Of a stretch of 64,000 nt of DNA, positions 1-6,968 are shown in pieces. Every line of letters begins with the position of its first letter. Position 1 is the first letter of the stretch. Source of the stretch: Anaerotignum lactatifermentans DSM 14214 (lineage in GTDB: Bacteria; Bacillota; Clostridia; Lachnospirales; Anaerotignaceae); the NCBI RefSeq assembly GCF_900142265.1, contig NZ_FRAH01000004.1, positions 1 to 64,000 of the forward strand, given 5' to 3'. The position numbers were made by a program, and so were the translations under genes. Under the pieces are notes generated by a model. It had not been told where the DNA came from, did no database searches, and worked only from the letters and a program-made list of their open reading frames with translations.

Positions 1-185
1 AGATGGATATGATCTGGCATCATATGACCTTCAATAATTTTTACACCTTTCCATTTACACAAATCTTTAATTATTTTTTGAATATCCGCTCTCAATTCAT
101 AATAAATTATTTTTCTTCTACACTTTGGTGTAAATACGATATGATACTTGCATACCCATTTTGTGCGTGCTAAACTGTTTGCCAT
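1..185 (-). CDS. tnpA: IS200/IS605-family transposase TnpA, N-terminal part (runs off the window)
   Basis: The first 61 codons are present; the gene continues past the left edge. The translation starts MANSLARTKWVCKYHIVF and reaches the residues DHIH at the edge. Known: IS200/IS605 TnpA is a small single-strand-specific Y1 transposase with a metal-binding HUH pair, here H-I-H, and a tyrosine in the C-terminal helix, which would lie outside the window. The adjacent hairpin at 187-258 fits the left-end structure of this family. Whether the full gene is intact cannot be judged. Confidence 0.85.
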   Translation of the reverse strand, partial: MANSLARTKWVCKYHIVFTPKCRRKIIYYELRADIQKIIKDLCKWKGVKIIEGHMMPDHIH

Positions 186-186
186 A

Positions 187-258
187 AAAGCATCGTCCTT
201 TCTTATGTAAAATATTTAGGCTTGAACACCCTTATTTTACAACAAGGACGATGCTTTT
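187..258 (-). promoter_or_regulatory. Left-end hairpin of the IS200-like element, over the tnpA leader
   Basis: Positions 187-201 (aaaagcatcgtcctt) are the exact reverse complement of 244-258. The structure sits directly upstream of tnpA on its own strand and takes in its ribosome-binding region. Known: IS200 elements carry hairpins that stop read-through transcription and hide the tnpA start. Assigning that role here is inference from position. Confidence 0.6.
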
Positions 259-299
259 TGCTTAAGCTTTAATCTCACCCGCAGAGCGGGCGGTTGTTA

Positions 300-381
300 A
301 AGGCTGCTTTGCAGCCTTCAGCACTAAAGTAATAATATAAAGAAAGAACCTGTATGCAAATGAACACAGGTTCTTTCTTTT
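300..381. terminator. Two hairpins; terminator with T-tract
   Basis: A short hairpin at 301-317 (aggctgc, loop ttt, gcagcct) is followed by a longer one at 341-380, where aaagaacctgt pairs with acaggttcttt and a T-rich run follows on the plus strand. The A-rich side at 331-345 lets it also end the leftward VanZ-like gene. Confidence 0.6.
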
Positions 382-407
382 TTTCGGAATCATAATCAGT
401 TTTCAAA

Positions 408-983
408 TCAATTCTCATAAGCCAGTGTCTGGAAGGCGCGGGATACTGCTACCCCTGCTTCCGCTGTTTTGTTCCGACGCAGCAGGCAGAAGGAAGTCTG
501 CCGTTCCGCCGCCAGGAACATCCAGTAACCGATCAGGGCGCCCAATGTGTTCATGAGCAGGTCGTCCACGTCTGTGGTTCTGCCGCAGAACATCTGCAAT
601 ACCTCAATGGCAAAAGATGTGCCGAAGCCAAAGAGCAGCACATGATTTTCTGTGCGGTACTGCTTCCACAGCAGCGGCACCAGAAAGCCCATGGGTACAA
701 AGAGGAAAAAGTTCAGCAAATACTGCATGGGGCATGCGAAAATATCAATAAACAATTCAAAATTGAAGTACGGCGCAAACACCGGTTTCATAAACAGCAG
801 CTGGAACACGCCTGTCACTGCCACAAGACCTGCCACATAAAAGGCAAAGAGCCATAAACCAATCCGATGGGTCTTGGGAGTATATTTTCCCGCGAATACC
901 GTCTGCCACATCCACAGCACCGGTACCATAAACGAAAAAATCCAGATACTTTCCCAAACCATACGATACATCCAACTGACCAC
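408..983 (-). CDS. VanZ-like family membrane protein
   Basis: 191 residues with four or five hydrophobic segments. The signature part is residues 85-155: a VPMGFLVPLLW segment, then an FGFGTSFAIEVLQ segment, then GRTTDVDDLLMNTLGALIGY, which is typical of the VanZ-like domain. Known: the family is named after the teicoplanin-resistance protein VanZ, but most members have no known substrate. The start is a GTG with a GGGGGAG ribosome site six bases upstream. A resistance role should not be assumed, as no van genes are nearby. Confidence 0.85.
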   Translation of the reverse strand: MVSWMYRMVWESIWIFSFMVPVLWMWQTVFAGKYTPKTHRIGLWLFAFYVAGLVAVTGVFQLLFMKPVFAPYFNFELFIDIFACPMQYLLNFFLFVPMGFLVPLLWKQYRTENHVLLFGFGTSFAIEVLQMFCGRTTDVDDLLMNTLGALIGYWMFLAAERQTSFCLLRRNKTAEAGVAVSRAFQTLAYEN

Positions 984-1143
984 GGGTACTCCCCCTTTCT
1001 ATTTTTTCAATCTGCATCTAGGATACACCATAAATATTAAGTTTTTTTGTAGAAAACCTTCCAAATTCCTAACAAAACGTATAAAAACATCTTAAATCCT
1101 ATACAAATTCCTTTGTTTCTCCCATTTTTCCGCCATTGCTGTA

Positions 1144-1173
1144 TTGACAAACGTTCATTCTTCTTGGTAAAAT
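1144..1173 (+). promoter_or_regulatory. Promoter of the CofE-like gene
   Basis: TTGACA at 1144-1149 and TAAAAT at 1168-1173, 18 bp apart. A transcript would start near 1180, leaving a leader of about 175 nt before the gene at 1358. The rest of 984-1143 shows no gene. Confidence 0.7.
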
Positions 1174-1180
1174 AACTTGT

Positions 1181-1278
1181 CGGTGATTGAAAAAATCAAG
1201 ATTCACCCACTTTATGCATCAAATTTGCCATTCAATCCCGTCAAAGGGATTGCTGTAAGCAAAATTTGATGTTTTTTT
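1181..1278 (+). promoter_or_regulatory. Leader with a terminator hairpin between promoter and gene (possible attenuator)
   Basis: A first stem lies at about 1181-1208 (GGTGA and TTGA pairing with TCAA and TCACC). It is followed by a long hairpin whose arms are CATCAAATTTGC (1217-1228) and GCAAAATTTGATG (1259-1271), with an inner stem CAATCCC/GGGATTG and seven T at 1272-1278. A terminator inside the leader suggests conditional read-through. It does not match a riboswitch class I can recognise. Confidence 0.5.
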
Positions 1279-1357
1279 ATTGCCAAATTACAGGTTCACC
1301 TGTTTTTGATTGCAAATCATTTTAAATTAATTGAAAGTAAGTAGGAGGTATTTCATT

Positions 1358-2539
1358 ATGGCAGGTACTATTTCCAGAGGTATTAAAGCCCCTATCATCA
1401 GACAGGGCGATGATATCGTAAAAATCGTTGCAGATTCCGTTCTGACAGCTGCACAGGAAGACGGCTTCCAGCTGCATGAAAAAGACGTTATCTGTGTTAC
1501 AGAAGCAGTTGTTGCAAGAGCTGACGGCAACTACGCTTCCACAACAGACATCGCGGAAGACGTAAAAGCAAAACTGGGCGGCGAAACCATCGGTGTGGTA
1601 TTCCCCATCCTGAGCAGAAACCGTTTCGCAATCTGCCTGCGCGGTATCGCAAAAGGCGCGAAAAAAGTTGTTCTGATGCTGAGCTATCCTTCCGACGAAG
1701 TTGGCAACCACCTGTTTGACATGGATCTGCTGGATGACAGCGGCGTAAATCCTTACACAGACGTGCTGACACTGGAAGACTACCGCCGTATTTTCGGTTA
1801 TATCAAACACCCCTTCACAGGCGTGGACTACGTTGAATACTATGCTGACCTGATCAAAGAAGAAGGCGCAGAAGCTGAAATCGTATTCGCAAACCATCCC
1901 GAAGCAATCGTGAAATTCACAAAGAACGTACTGTGCTGCGATATCCACACAAGAGCACGTTCCAAACGTCGTATTCTGGCAGCAGGCGGCGAAAAAGTCC
2001 TGACACTGGACGAAATCCTGAACGCTCCCGTAAACGGCAGCGGCTTCAACCCTCAGTATGGTCTGCTGGGCTCCAACAAAGCTACAGAAGATACCGTAAA
2101 ACTGTTCCCTAAAAACGCACAGGAAGTTGCGGAAAACATCCAGAAAGAAATCATCGCTCGTACTGGCGTAAAAGTAGAAGCGATGATCTACGGCGACGGC
2201 GCATTCAAAGATCCCGTTGGCAAAATCTGGGAACTGGCTGACCCCGTTGTTGGCGCTGGCTTCACAGAAGGTCTGAACGGTCTGCCCAACGAAGTAAAAC
2301 TGAAATATCTGGCAGACAATGACTTTGCTGATCTGTCCGGCGAAGAACTGGCAGACGCGATCCGTCAGCGCATCAAAGAAAAAGACGCTGACCTGAAAGG
2401 CAGCATGGTTTCCGAAGGTACCACACCTCGTCGTCTGACAGACCTGATCGGTTCCCTGTGCGACCTGACCAGCGGCAGCGGTGACAAAGGTACACCTATC
2501 GTTCTGGTTCAGAACTACTTCAACAACTACGCAAACTAA
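1358..2539 (+). CDS. CofE-family protein (coenzyme F420-0:L-glutamate ligase-like)
   Basis: 393 residues. The start is the ATG with AGGAGG at 1343-1348; an upstream in-frame start at 1331 lacks this site. Conserved stretches include DVICVTEAVVARADG near residue 47, ILSRNRFAICLRGIA near 88 and YGDGAFKDPVGKIWELADPV near 280, as in the F420_ligase family. Known: CofE adds glutamates to F420-0 through GTP. Many Clostridia carry this homologue without a recognised F420 pathway, so its substrate here is open. Codon choice is very regular (CTG, AAA, GAA), as in highly expressed genes. A terminator at 2556-2592 closes it. Confidence 0.8.
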   Translation: MAGTISRGIKAPIIRQGDDIVKIVADSVLTAAQEDGFQLHEKDVICVTEAVVARADGNYASTTDIAEDVKAKLGGETIGVVFPILSRNRFAICLRGIAKGAKKVVLMLSYPSDEVGNHLFDMDLLDDSGVNPYTDVLTLEDYRRIFGYIKHPFTGVDYVEYYADLIKEEGAEAEIVFANHPEAIVKFTKNVLCCDIHTRARSKRRILAAGGEKVLTLDEILNAPVNGSGFNPQYGLLGSNKATEDTVKLFPKNAQEVAENIQKEIIARTGVKVEAMIYGDGAFKDPVGKIWELADPVVGAGFTEGLNGLPNEVKLKYLADNDFADLSGEELADAIRQRIKEKDADLKGSMVSEGTTPRRLTDLIGSLCDLTSGSGDKGTPIVLVQNYFNNYAN

Positions 2540-2555
2540 TCAACTGCGCACATAC

Positions 2556-2592
2556 AAAAAGCCTGATTTTGCGAAAAATCAGGCTTTTTTTG
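2556..2592 (+). terminator. Terminator after the CofE-like gene
   Basis: AAAAAGCCTGATTT pairs with AAATCAGGCTTTTT, followed by T residues. The next gene starts about 27 bases later. Confidence 0.85.
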
Positions 2593-2618
2593 CAGGCATA
2601 CAAGAAAGGAGTTTTTCC

Positions 2619-3821
2619 ATGTCTTATCCCTCCATTACACTGAAAAAAGGCGAAGGCCGTACCCTCAAGTCCGGCGGGCTGTGGGTGTTCGACAACGAAA
2701 TCGCCGCTGTTTCTCCCGACGTGGTCAACGGGGAAATGGTTTCTGTGCTGGACTTCGACGGCTACCCCATGGGCGTTGGTTTTTACAACCATCATTCCAA
2801 AATCACCGTCCGCATGATGAGCCGCCACGCTGATACTGTCATTGACGAGGCATTCCTCCGCCGCCGGGTAGAGGACGCATGGTATTACCGCAAAAAAACC
2901 GTTGACACTTCTTCCTGCCGTGTCATTTTCGGGGAAGCGGACTACCTGCCCGGTCTGGTAGTAGATAAATTCTCTGACGTACTGGTGGTACAGTCTTTGG
3001 CACTGGGCATCGACCGTCTGAAAGAAACCATCGTCCGCCTGCTGCTGGAAACACTGGCAAAAGACGGCATTCACATCCGCGGCGTCTACGAACGCAGTGA
3101 CGCGAAAGTGCGTTTGCAGGAAGGCATGGAACGGGAAAAAGGATTCCTTTCCGCACCTTTTGACACCAAAGTGGAAATCGTGGAAAACGGCGTACATTAT
3201 ATGGTTGACGTGGAAGATGGTCAGAAAACAGGCTTCTTCTTAGACCAGAAATACAACCGCCTTGCCATCCAGAAACTGTGTAAAGGCGCAAAGGTGCTGG
3301 ACTGCTTCACCCACACAGGCTCTTTTGCCCTAAACGCAGGTATCGCCGGTGCCGAAAGCGTACTGGGTGTAGACGCATCCCAGCTGGCAGTGGATCAGGC
3401 AACAGAAAACGCCAAACTGAACGGACTGGAAAACACCGTGCGCTTCCAGTGCTGTGACGTATTCTCTCTCCTGCCGGAACTGGAAGAAAAAGGCGAGAAA
3501 TTCGACGTCATCATTTTGGACCCTCCCGCTTTCACCAAGTCCAGAAGCTCCGTGAAAAATGCCACCAAAGGCTATCGGGAAATCAACCTGCGTGCCATGA
3601 AACTGCTGAAAGACGGCGGTTTTCTGGCAACATGCTCCTGCTCTCACTTCATGACATACGAGCTGTTCACCCAGACCATTGGGCAGGCAGCAAAGAATGT
3701 CCATAAACGCCTGCGTCAGGTGGAATACCGTACTCAGTCCCCTGACCATCCTATTTTGTGGGCAGCGGATGAGTCTTATTATTTGAAATTCTATATCTTT
3801 CAAGTAACTAATCAATATTGA
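2619..3821 (+). CDS. Class I rRNA large-subunit methyltransferase (RlmI/RlmK-like), 3' end used as integration site
   Basis: 400 residues. The ATG at 2619 follows AAAGGAG; longer in-frame starts run through the preceding terminator. An N-terminal PUA-like part (about 1-75) precedes an SAM-dependent fold. Visible are VEDGQKTGFFLDQKYNR near 205, the SAM-binding VLDCFTHTGSFALNAG near 227, DPPAFTKS near 302 and the catalytic SCSH near 350. Known: RlmI makes m5C1962 in 23S rRNA. The last 12 or so codons overlap the 36-bp attachment repeat. The element supplies the final residues N-Q-Y-stop, whereas the chromosomal copy at 13065-13100 would give N-Q-F-stop, so the insertion leaves the enzyme essentially whole. 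Confidence 0.9.
   Translation: MSYPSITLKKGEGRTLKSGGLWVFDNEIAAVSPDVVNGEMVSVLDFDGYPMGVGFYNHHSKITVRMMSRHADTVIDEAFLRRRVEDAWYYRKKTVDTSSCRVIFGEADYLPGLVVDKFSDVLVVQSLALGIDRLKETIVRLLLETLAKDGIHIRGVYERSDAKVRLQEGMEREKGFLSAPFDTKVEIVENGVHYMVDVEDGQKTGFFLDQKYNRLAIQKLCKGAKVLDCFTHTGSFALNAGIAGAESVLGVDASQLAVDQATENAKLNGLENTVRFQCCDVFSLLPELEEKGEKFDVIILDPPAFTKSRSSVKNATKGYREINLRAMKLLKDGGFLATCSCSHFMTYELFTQTIGQAAKNVHKRLRQVEYRTQSPDHPILWAADESYYLKFYIFQVTNQY
3779..3814 (+). repeat. Attachment site, left copy
   Basis: This 36-bp stretch starting TTATTTGAAATTCTATATCT and ending AAGTAACTAATCA recurs at 13065-13100 with a single T/C difference. It codes for residues Y-L-K-F-Y-I-F-Q-V-T-N near the methyltransferase C-terminus. 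Confidence 0.9.
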
Positions 3822-3837
3822 TTTATACGTTATCATA

Positions 3838-3861
3838 AACCCCGATTTTTCGGGGTTTTTT
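3838..3861 (+). terminator. Terminator supplied by the element for the interrupted gene
   Basis: AACCCCG, a T-rich loop, then CGGGGTT and a T-run. It lies just inside the left attachment site and replaces the chromosomal terminator now found beyond the right site. Confidence 0.85.
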
Positions 3862-3892
3862 CATTTCACTTTTGCATATCTTTTCATAAATT

Positions 3893-3943
3893 ATCATGGA
3901 CAAAAATAAAAATAATGGACAAATAATGGACAGATAATGGACA
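3893..3943 (+). repeat. Candidate integrase arm-type sites, left end (four copies)
   Basis: ATGGACA occurs at 3896, 3915, 3926 and 3937, the last three as TAATGGACA at an exact 11-bp spacing. The same 11-bp spaced word occurs twice beside the right attachment site (12948, 12959). Known: lambda-type integrases bind short repeats flanking the core. The assignment is inferred from placement at both element ends. Confidence 0.65.
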
Positions 3944-4512
3944 AGAGATATTATGACAAGCTGCCTATATTTCCGCTTCCTTCGCCGCTTCTTTTGCAGC
4001 CATTTCTGAACACAATACACCTTTATTTCCTGTATACCTTCACCCATATATAGGTGTCTTTTCTGCTCATTAAGCTACCCCATAGATGCTATTTTTCCAC
4101 ACCATATCCCCTATGTTTTTTATAGGTATCTTCTGCAAATTCTGAACATATAACGGCTCATATCTTGCTATCATTTTCCCCTTTTGTCTGTATACGACTT
4201 GACGTATAAGCGCCCTTTTTTATATGTCAAAACATCCTTTTTGGCGTGCCAAAACGCCTTACCCCCATTTGGCACGCCTTTGGCATTTTTTGATAGGCTG
4301 AAAATCTTGATAACTCAATGTTTTTACGGAAAATTTGTGTTTTCCAAAAATCCACCTATAAAAAAGTGGGGTTCTAAGTCAAATTTTTTTACTGATTATT
4401 TTATATGGCTATATCATAATTTTTCTTTGCCGTGTCCGTGCTATATTCTCTGCACACTTTTTCTTTCATCGAAATGAATTTTGGAAGCAGTATCAGCCCC
4501 TAAACACCAAGC

Positions 4513-4970
4513 ATCATTTCTTTTGCCGGATCAGATTTCTTTTTCAAAAGCAGCGGCTTCCTTTTCCATTCTCTTTTCTTTCTTCAGAACAGATTTCTTT
4601 TTCCCCGTCAGATTTCTTACCGCAAAACTCCCCCTCTGCTTCCCATGACCTTTTCTTTCTTCCCAACAGATTTCTTTTCCCCGGTCAGATTCCCTTTTGC
4701 AAATTGGCGCCTCTCTTTTCCATGACCTTTTCTTTCTTCCCATCAGATTTCTTTTCCCAGGTCAGATTCCCTTTTGCAAATTGGCGGCTCTCTTTTACAG
4801 TATGATTTCTTTTCCCCATTCAGATTTCTTTTCCCAGATCAGATTCCTTTTTGCAAATTGGCGGCTCTTTTTTGCAGTATGATTTCTTTTCCCCCGTCAG
4901 ATTTCTTACCGTAAAACTCCCCCTCCGCATCCCATGACCTTTTCTTTTTCCCGATCAGGTTTCTTTTCCG
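4513..4970. repeat. Degenerate tandem repeat with a unit of about 77 bp
   Basis: The word CAGATTTCTTTTCCC or a close variant recurs in pairs 18 bp apart at about 4590/4608, 4667/4685, 4743/4761, 4820/4838 and 4879/4897. Units also share TTTTGCAAATTGGCGGCTC and CATGACCTTTTCTTTC. The plus strand is strongly pyrimidine-rich. Most unit starts are 76-77 bp apart, which is not a multiple of three, arguing against a coding repeat. Confidence 0.7.
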
Positions 4971-5021
4971 CAATCGGTTGCGGTTTTGCCCTCTGGGCAA
5001 TCTTCGCCGCTTCGTCTGACC

Positions 5022-5140
5022 TGCTGCCGGAAGCGGCACCGGCAGGCAGACAGGCGGCGGCATAGCCCCTTTATGTTTTCCAGACAAACAAAAAGCCCCC
5101 TACACTTTCTCAACAAGTTGGGAAAAGCGGAAGTGGCTTC
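5022..5140. repeat. Structured duplicated segment, copy 1
   Basis: It begins with a GCCGGAAGCGGCAC-type hairpin and ends with a palindrome around CTCAACAAGTTGGGAAAAG. A homologous segment lies at 6160-6278, where the palindrome is more perfect. Each copy sits just upstream of a promoter, of the toxin gene and of the second RHH gene respectively. The function is unknown; an origin or transfer site is possible. Confidence 0.6.
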
Positions 5141-5246
5141 TTTTCATTGATAAAAAATGATGGAAAATAATGTTGTATCGTGTTAATATAGAGCAAGGGT
5201 TACCGTTTGGCGGTTCAGTCACTTTCCCACGAGGGGAGGTGATACG

Positions 5247-5327
5247 ATGGTTACATATAATGAATTGTTTCAATTTTGTTTAGTAATCATTGGCGTTATC
5301 ACCTTATGCCATCTGCATAAGAGATAA
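5247..5327 (+). CDS. Holin-like type I toxin (Hol-Tox family), copy 1
   Basis: A 26-residue peptide starting MVTYNELFQFCLVIIGVITL and ending CHLHKR, with a hydrophobic helix and basic tail. It is preceded by GGGGAGGTGATACG, a strong ribosome site. Known: such peptides, related to TxpA/Hol-Tox, sit in the membrane and are held off by an antisense RNA from the 3' side. That arrangement is visible here: a convergent promoter and terminator lie at 5328-5454. A second nearly identical peptide is encoded at 13966-14049 outside the element. Inside the element it may act in maintenance. Confidence 0.8.
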   Translation: MVTYNELFQFCLVIIGVITLCHLHKR

Positions 5328-5419
5328 TAAAAATCGACCGCCTAACCTGCGAAGTTAGACGGTCTAACACCAAATTATTTGGGACTGACCGCCCTTCCAA
5401 AAGCGGTAACCCTCTTTCT
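5328..5419 (-). ncRNA. Antisense antitoxin RNA for toxin copy 1 (predicted)
   Basis: On the minus strand, TTGCAA (5449-5454) and TAATAT (5426-5431) are 17 bp apart and would start a transcript near 5419. It runs towards the toxin 3' end and stops at the hairpin 5336-5364 (GACCG..GTTAG pairing), followed by T residues at 5328-5335. The RNA of about 90 nt is complementary to the 3' part of the toxin mRNA. The same signals are conserved at toxin copy 2. Confidence 0.65.
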
Positions 5420-5463
5420 AAGATTATATTACAGCCTTTGCAAATAAATTGCAAGGGCTTTTT

Positions 5464-5766
5464 TATTGGCTAGCTTATTCTTGATTCCCCATACAGCCCC
5501 GTACAAGCCCATACAAAGCCGTATATCCTACCGCCTATCATTCCCCCTCCCGCTTCCGCTGCTCTCTGGCAGACGGGCTTGAAGCGGCACAGCATACCTT
5601 GCCATGGTGCAAGAATAGCCGCCGAAATTGGTACCGGTTTGGGGCGGTCTTGGTGTTGTAACTTCTTGCAACGTCCCCACTTATGGGGATGCAGTCACGT
5701 TTCTCCGAACGGCTCCCTGTAAAAGGGGGTAACGTTTAGTTCCACCCCTTGGCATCCAAACCCAAC
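5464..5766. other. Gene-less segment with several small hairpins
   Basis: No gene seen. Visible are GTTG..CAAC around 5652-5672 and CCCC..GGGG around 5675-5690. The position next to an RHH protein gene would suit an oriT or partition site, but no known nick-site consensus is recognised. Confidence 0.4.
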
Positions 5767-5955
5767 TTAACCGCCTTCCTCGTCCCGCTTCATGGCTTCT
5801 TCTATGGCTCTATTGATAAATGCGTTCATGCTTTCTCCCTGCGCTTCTGCATGGGCTCTTATCTCGCCCTTTTTGCCTTTGATAACAATCAAATTGATAC
5901 GATCATATGCTTTCGCTATATATTTATTTTGCGCTCGTGTTGATGCTTTTCCCAT
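5767..5955 (-). CDS. Ribbon-helix-helix (Arc-like) DNA-binding protein
   Basis: 62 residues. After a basic start (MGKASTRAQNKYIAKAYDR), the segment INLIVIKGKKGEIRAHAEAQGESMNAFINRAIEEAMKRD has the strand-helix-helix pattern of Arc/MetJ repressors with a G-E-S-M-N-A-F-I-N-R-A second helix. A GGAGGGGG ribosome site precedes the ATG. Known: such small RHH proteins serve as autorepressors or relaxosome accessory proteins on mobile elements. The long upstream palindromes at 5987-6068 are the likely operators. There is no toxin partner directly beside it. Confidence 0.7.
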   Translation of the reverse strand: MGKASTRAQNKYIAKAYDRINLIVIKGKKGEIRAHAEAQGESMNAFINRAIEEAMKRDEEGG

Positions 5956-5986
5956 GATTTCCCCCTCCTTATCGAAAAATATGTAA

Positions 5987-6068
5987 AAAGTGTTATATTT
6001 ACAATGTAATCATATAACACTTTCGTCATATTACGCAACTATATATATTATACAATATCGTTGCGTAA
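5987..6068 (-). promoter_or_regulatory. Operator palindromes upstream of the first RHH gene
   Basis: Two perfect inverted repeats: AAAGTGTTATAT (5987-5998) with ATATAACACTTT (6012-6023), and TTACGCAA (6031-6038) with TTGCGTAA (6061-6068). Promoter-like words on the minus strand (TTGTAT-16-TAATAT) fall between them. Related GTTGC words continue to about 6122. Confidence 0.6.
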
Positions 6069-6159
6069 CATTTGTTTATGTTGCCTATTTCCCATCGTTG
6101 CATAATTATATATACTATCGGTAACGGTCAAGGATAACTTTCTTATATTGGCAGGAATA

Positions 6160-6278
6160 AAAAGCCGCCGGAAGCGGCACGGGCAGACGATCAGGCGGCA
6201 CAGCCCCCACAATGCCCAGGCAAATAAATAGCCACTCTCACTTTCCCCAACAAGTTGGGGAAAAGTGGAAGCGGCTGG
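6160..6278. repeat. Structured duplicated segment, copy 2
   Basis: Homologous to 5022-5140. The core at 6239-6267 is a near-perfect palindrome, CACTTTCCCCAAC with AGTTGGGGAAAAGTG, flanked by GCCAC and GTGGAAGCGGC. It lies 40 bp upstream of the TTGACA promoter of the next gene. Confidence 0.6.
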
Positions 6279-6317
6279 AAGCGGGTTTCATGGGTCTTAA
6301 TAATTTCCATAAACCTA

Positions 6318-6358
6318 TTGACAAGTTGCTAGCAATAGTTTATTATATAGCTAGCAAC
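6318..6358 (+). promoter_or_regulatory. Promoter with overlapping operator of the second RHH gene
   Basis: TTGACA (6318-6323), 17 bp, TATTAT (6341-6346). The arms GTTGCTAGC (6325-6333) and GCTAGCAAC (6350-6358) form a perfect inverted repeat that embraces the -10 box. A repressor bound there would block the polymerase, which suggests autoregulation by the RHH protein encoded next. Confidence 0.75.
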
Positions 6359-6374
6359 AAAGGAGGTGTTTTTG

Positions 6375-6548
6375 TTGCAAGGAAATAGCCGGTCTGATTA
6401 CTTCAAAAAGCGTCGTGAAACCATTGGACAATTTAGCGTATCTGTTCCTCGAGAAAAGCTGATAGCCCTAGACGAAAAGTTAAAGGCAAAGGGGCAGACT
6501 AAAACCGCTTGGCTAAACGAAAAGATAGACGAAGAAATCGGCAAATAA
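6375..6548 (+). CDS. Small ribbon-helix-helix protein
   Basis: 57 residues if the TTG at 6375 is used, which leaves eight bases from AGGAGG (6361-6366). A TTG at 6372 or the GTG at 6366 are alternatives, but the GTG overlaps the ribosome site. The stretch GQFSVSVPREKLIALDEKL followed by KAKGQTKTAWLNEKIDEEI is the strand-helix-turn-helix pattern of RHH repressors. A hairpin at 6550-6594 closes the gene. Confidence 0.65.
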   Translation: MQGNSRSDYFKKRRETIGQFSVSVPREKLIALDEKLKAKGQTKTAWLNEKIDEEIGK

Positions 6549-6549
6549 A

Positions 6550-6594
6550 AAAACAGGGTGTTCTCGCCGTCCAAAGTTTGAACACACCTGTTTT
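6550..6594 (+). terminator. Terminator after the second RHH gene
   Basis: AAACAGGGTGTTC pairs with GAACACACCTGTTTT across a 17-base loop, ending in T residues. Confidence 0.65.
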
Positions 6595-6677
6595 GCAAGT
6601 GAAGTTTCCTTCAGTAAATATTATACCATGCTGAAGGGACTTCTTTCAACTACTTAATTTGAAAGGGGTTTTATCGT

Positions 6678-6968
6678 ATGAAAAACAACATGGAATACAT
6701 CACCAAAAGTATCACTGACATTGATATTGCTGTCGAACAGCTAGATGCACGTGCAGAGCAATTAAAGGATCTGGCTTTTACATTATGGCATAGTATGCAG
6801 AGTACCGATTTTGGCTCCCCTGTTTCTCCCCAGCATATCAATACAGCCTTCCTTTTGTATTCACTGTTAGAGGAATTTTCCGAGACTATGTTCGAGCCTG
6901 TGACAGAACTGAATAACTTATATACTTTTCTTAATGCAAAGCAGGTAGGAGGTGAAGCGAATGTATAA
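6678..6968 (+). CDS. Unknown element protein, 96 aa
   Basis: I do not recognise it. The translation is acidic and helical (SITDIDIAVEQLDARAEQLKDL), with no membrane segment or cysteine motif. A GAAAGGGG ribosome site lies upstream of the ATG. It overlaps the next gene by eight bases and its last residues (KQVGGEANV) are encoded by the ribosome site of that gene, so the three small genes from here to 7367 form one translationally coupled unit. Confidence 0.65.
   Translation: MKNNMEYITKSITDIDIAVEQLDARAEQLKDLAFTLWHSMQSTDFGSPVSPQHINTAFLLYSLLEEFSETMFEPVTELNNLYTFLNAKQVGGEANV

Larger units (their letters stand above)
3944..5190. other. Gene-poor left part of the element
   Basis: I see no convincing gene in these 1.2 kb. 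It holds an inverted repeat at 4243-4278 (GGCGTGCCAAA and TTTGGCACGCC) followed by a T-rich run, a tandem-repeat tract at 4513-4970 and a structured segment at 5022-5140 that recurs at 6160-6278. Lysine-rich open frames on the minus strand (4531-4743, 4839-5087) are by-products of the repeat tract. Confidence 0.6.
5197..5463 (+). promoter_or_regulatory. Type I toxin mRNA with 5'-3' pairing and terminator
   Basis: The 5' leader words GGGTTACCG (5197-5205) and CGGTTCAGTC (5211-5220) are complementary to GACTGACCG and CGGTAACCC at 5383-5412, so the two ends of the mRNA can pair across the coding region. A terminator follows at 5433-5465 (AGCCTTTGCA, loop, TGCAAGGGCT, T-run). A TTAATATAG element at 5182-5190 may be its -10 box. 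Confidence 0.6.

Noticed and set aside
408-983. Glycopeptide resistance locus because of the VanZ-like gene
   Set aside because: No vanHAX, vanRS or other partner is present; VanZ-like proteins are common without resistance.
4513-4970. Possible CRISPR array
   Set aside because: Repeats are degenerate, the unit is about 77 bp with internal sub-repeats, there are no unique spacers of constant size, and no cas gene is near.
4531-5087. Two Lys-rich minus-strand open frames
   Set aside because: They arise from the pyrimidine-rich tandem repeat; unit length is not a multiple of three and no ribosome site is seen.
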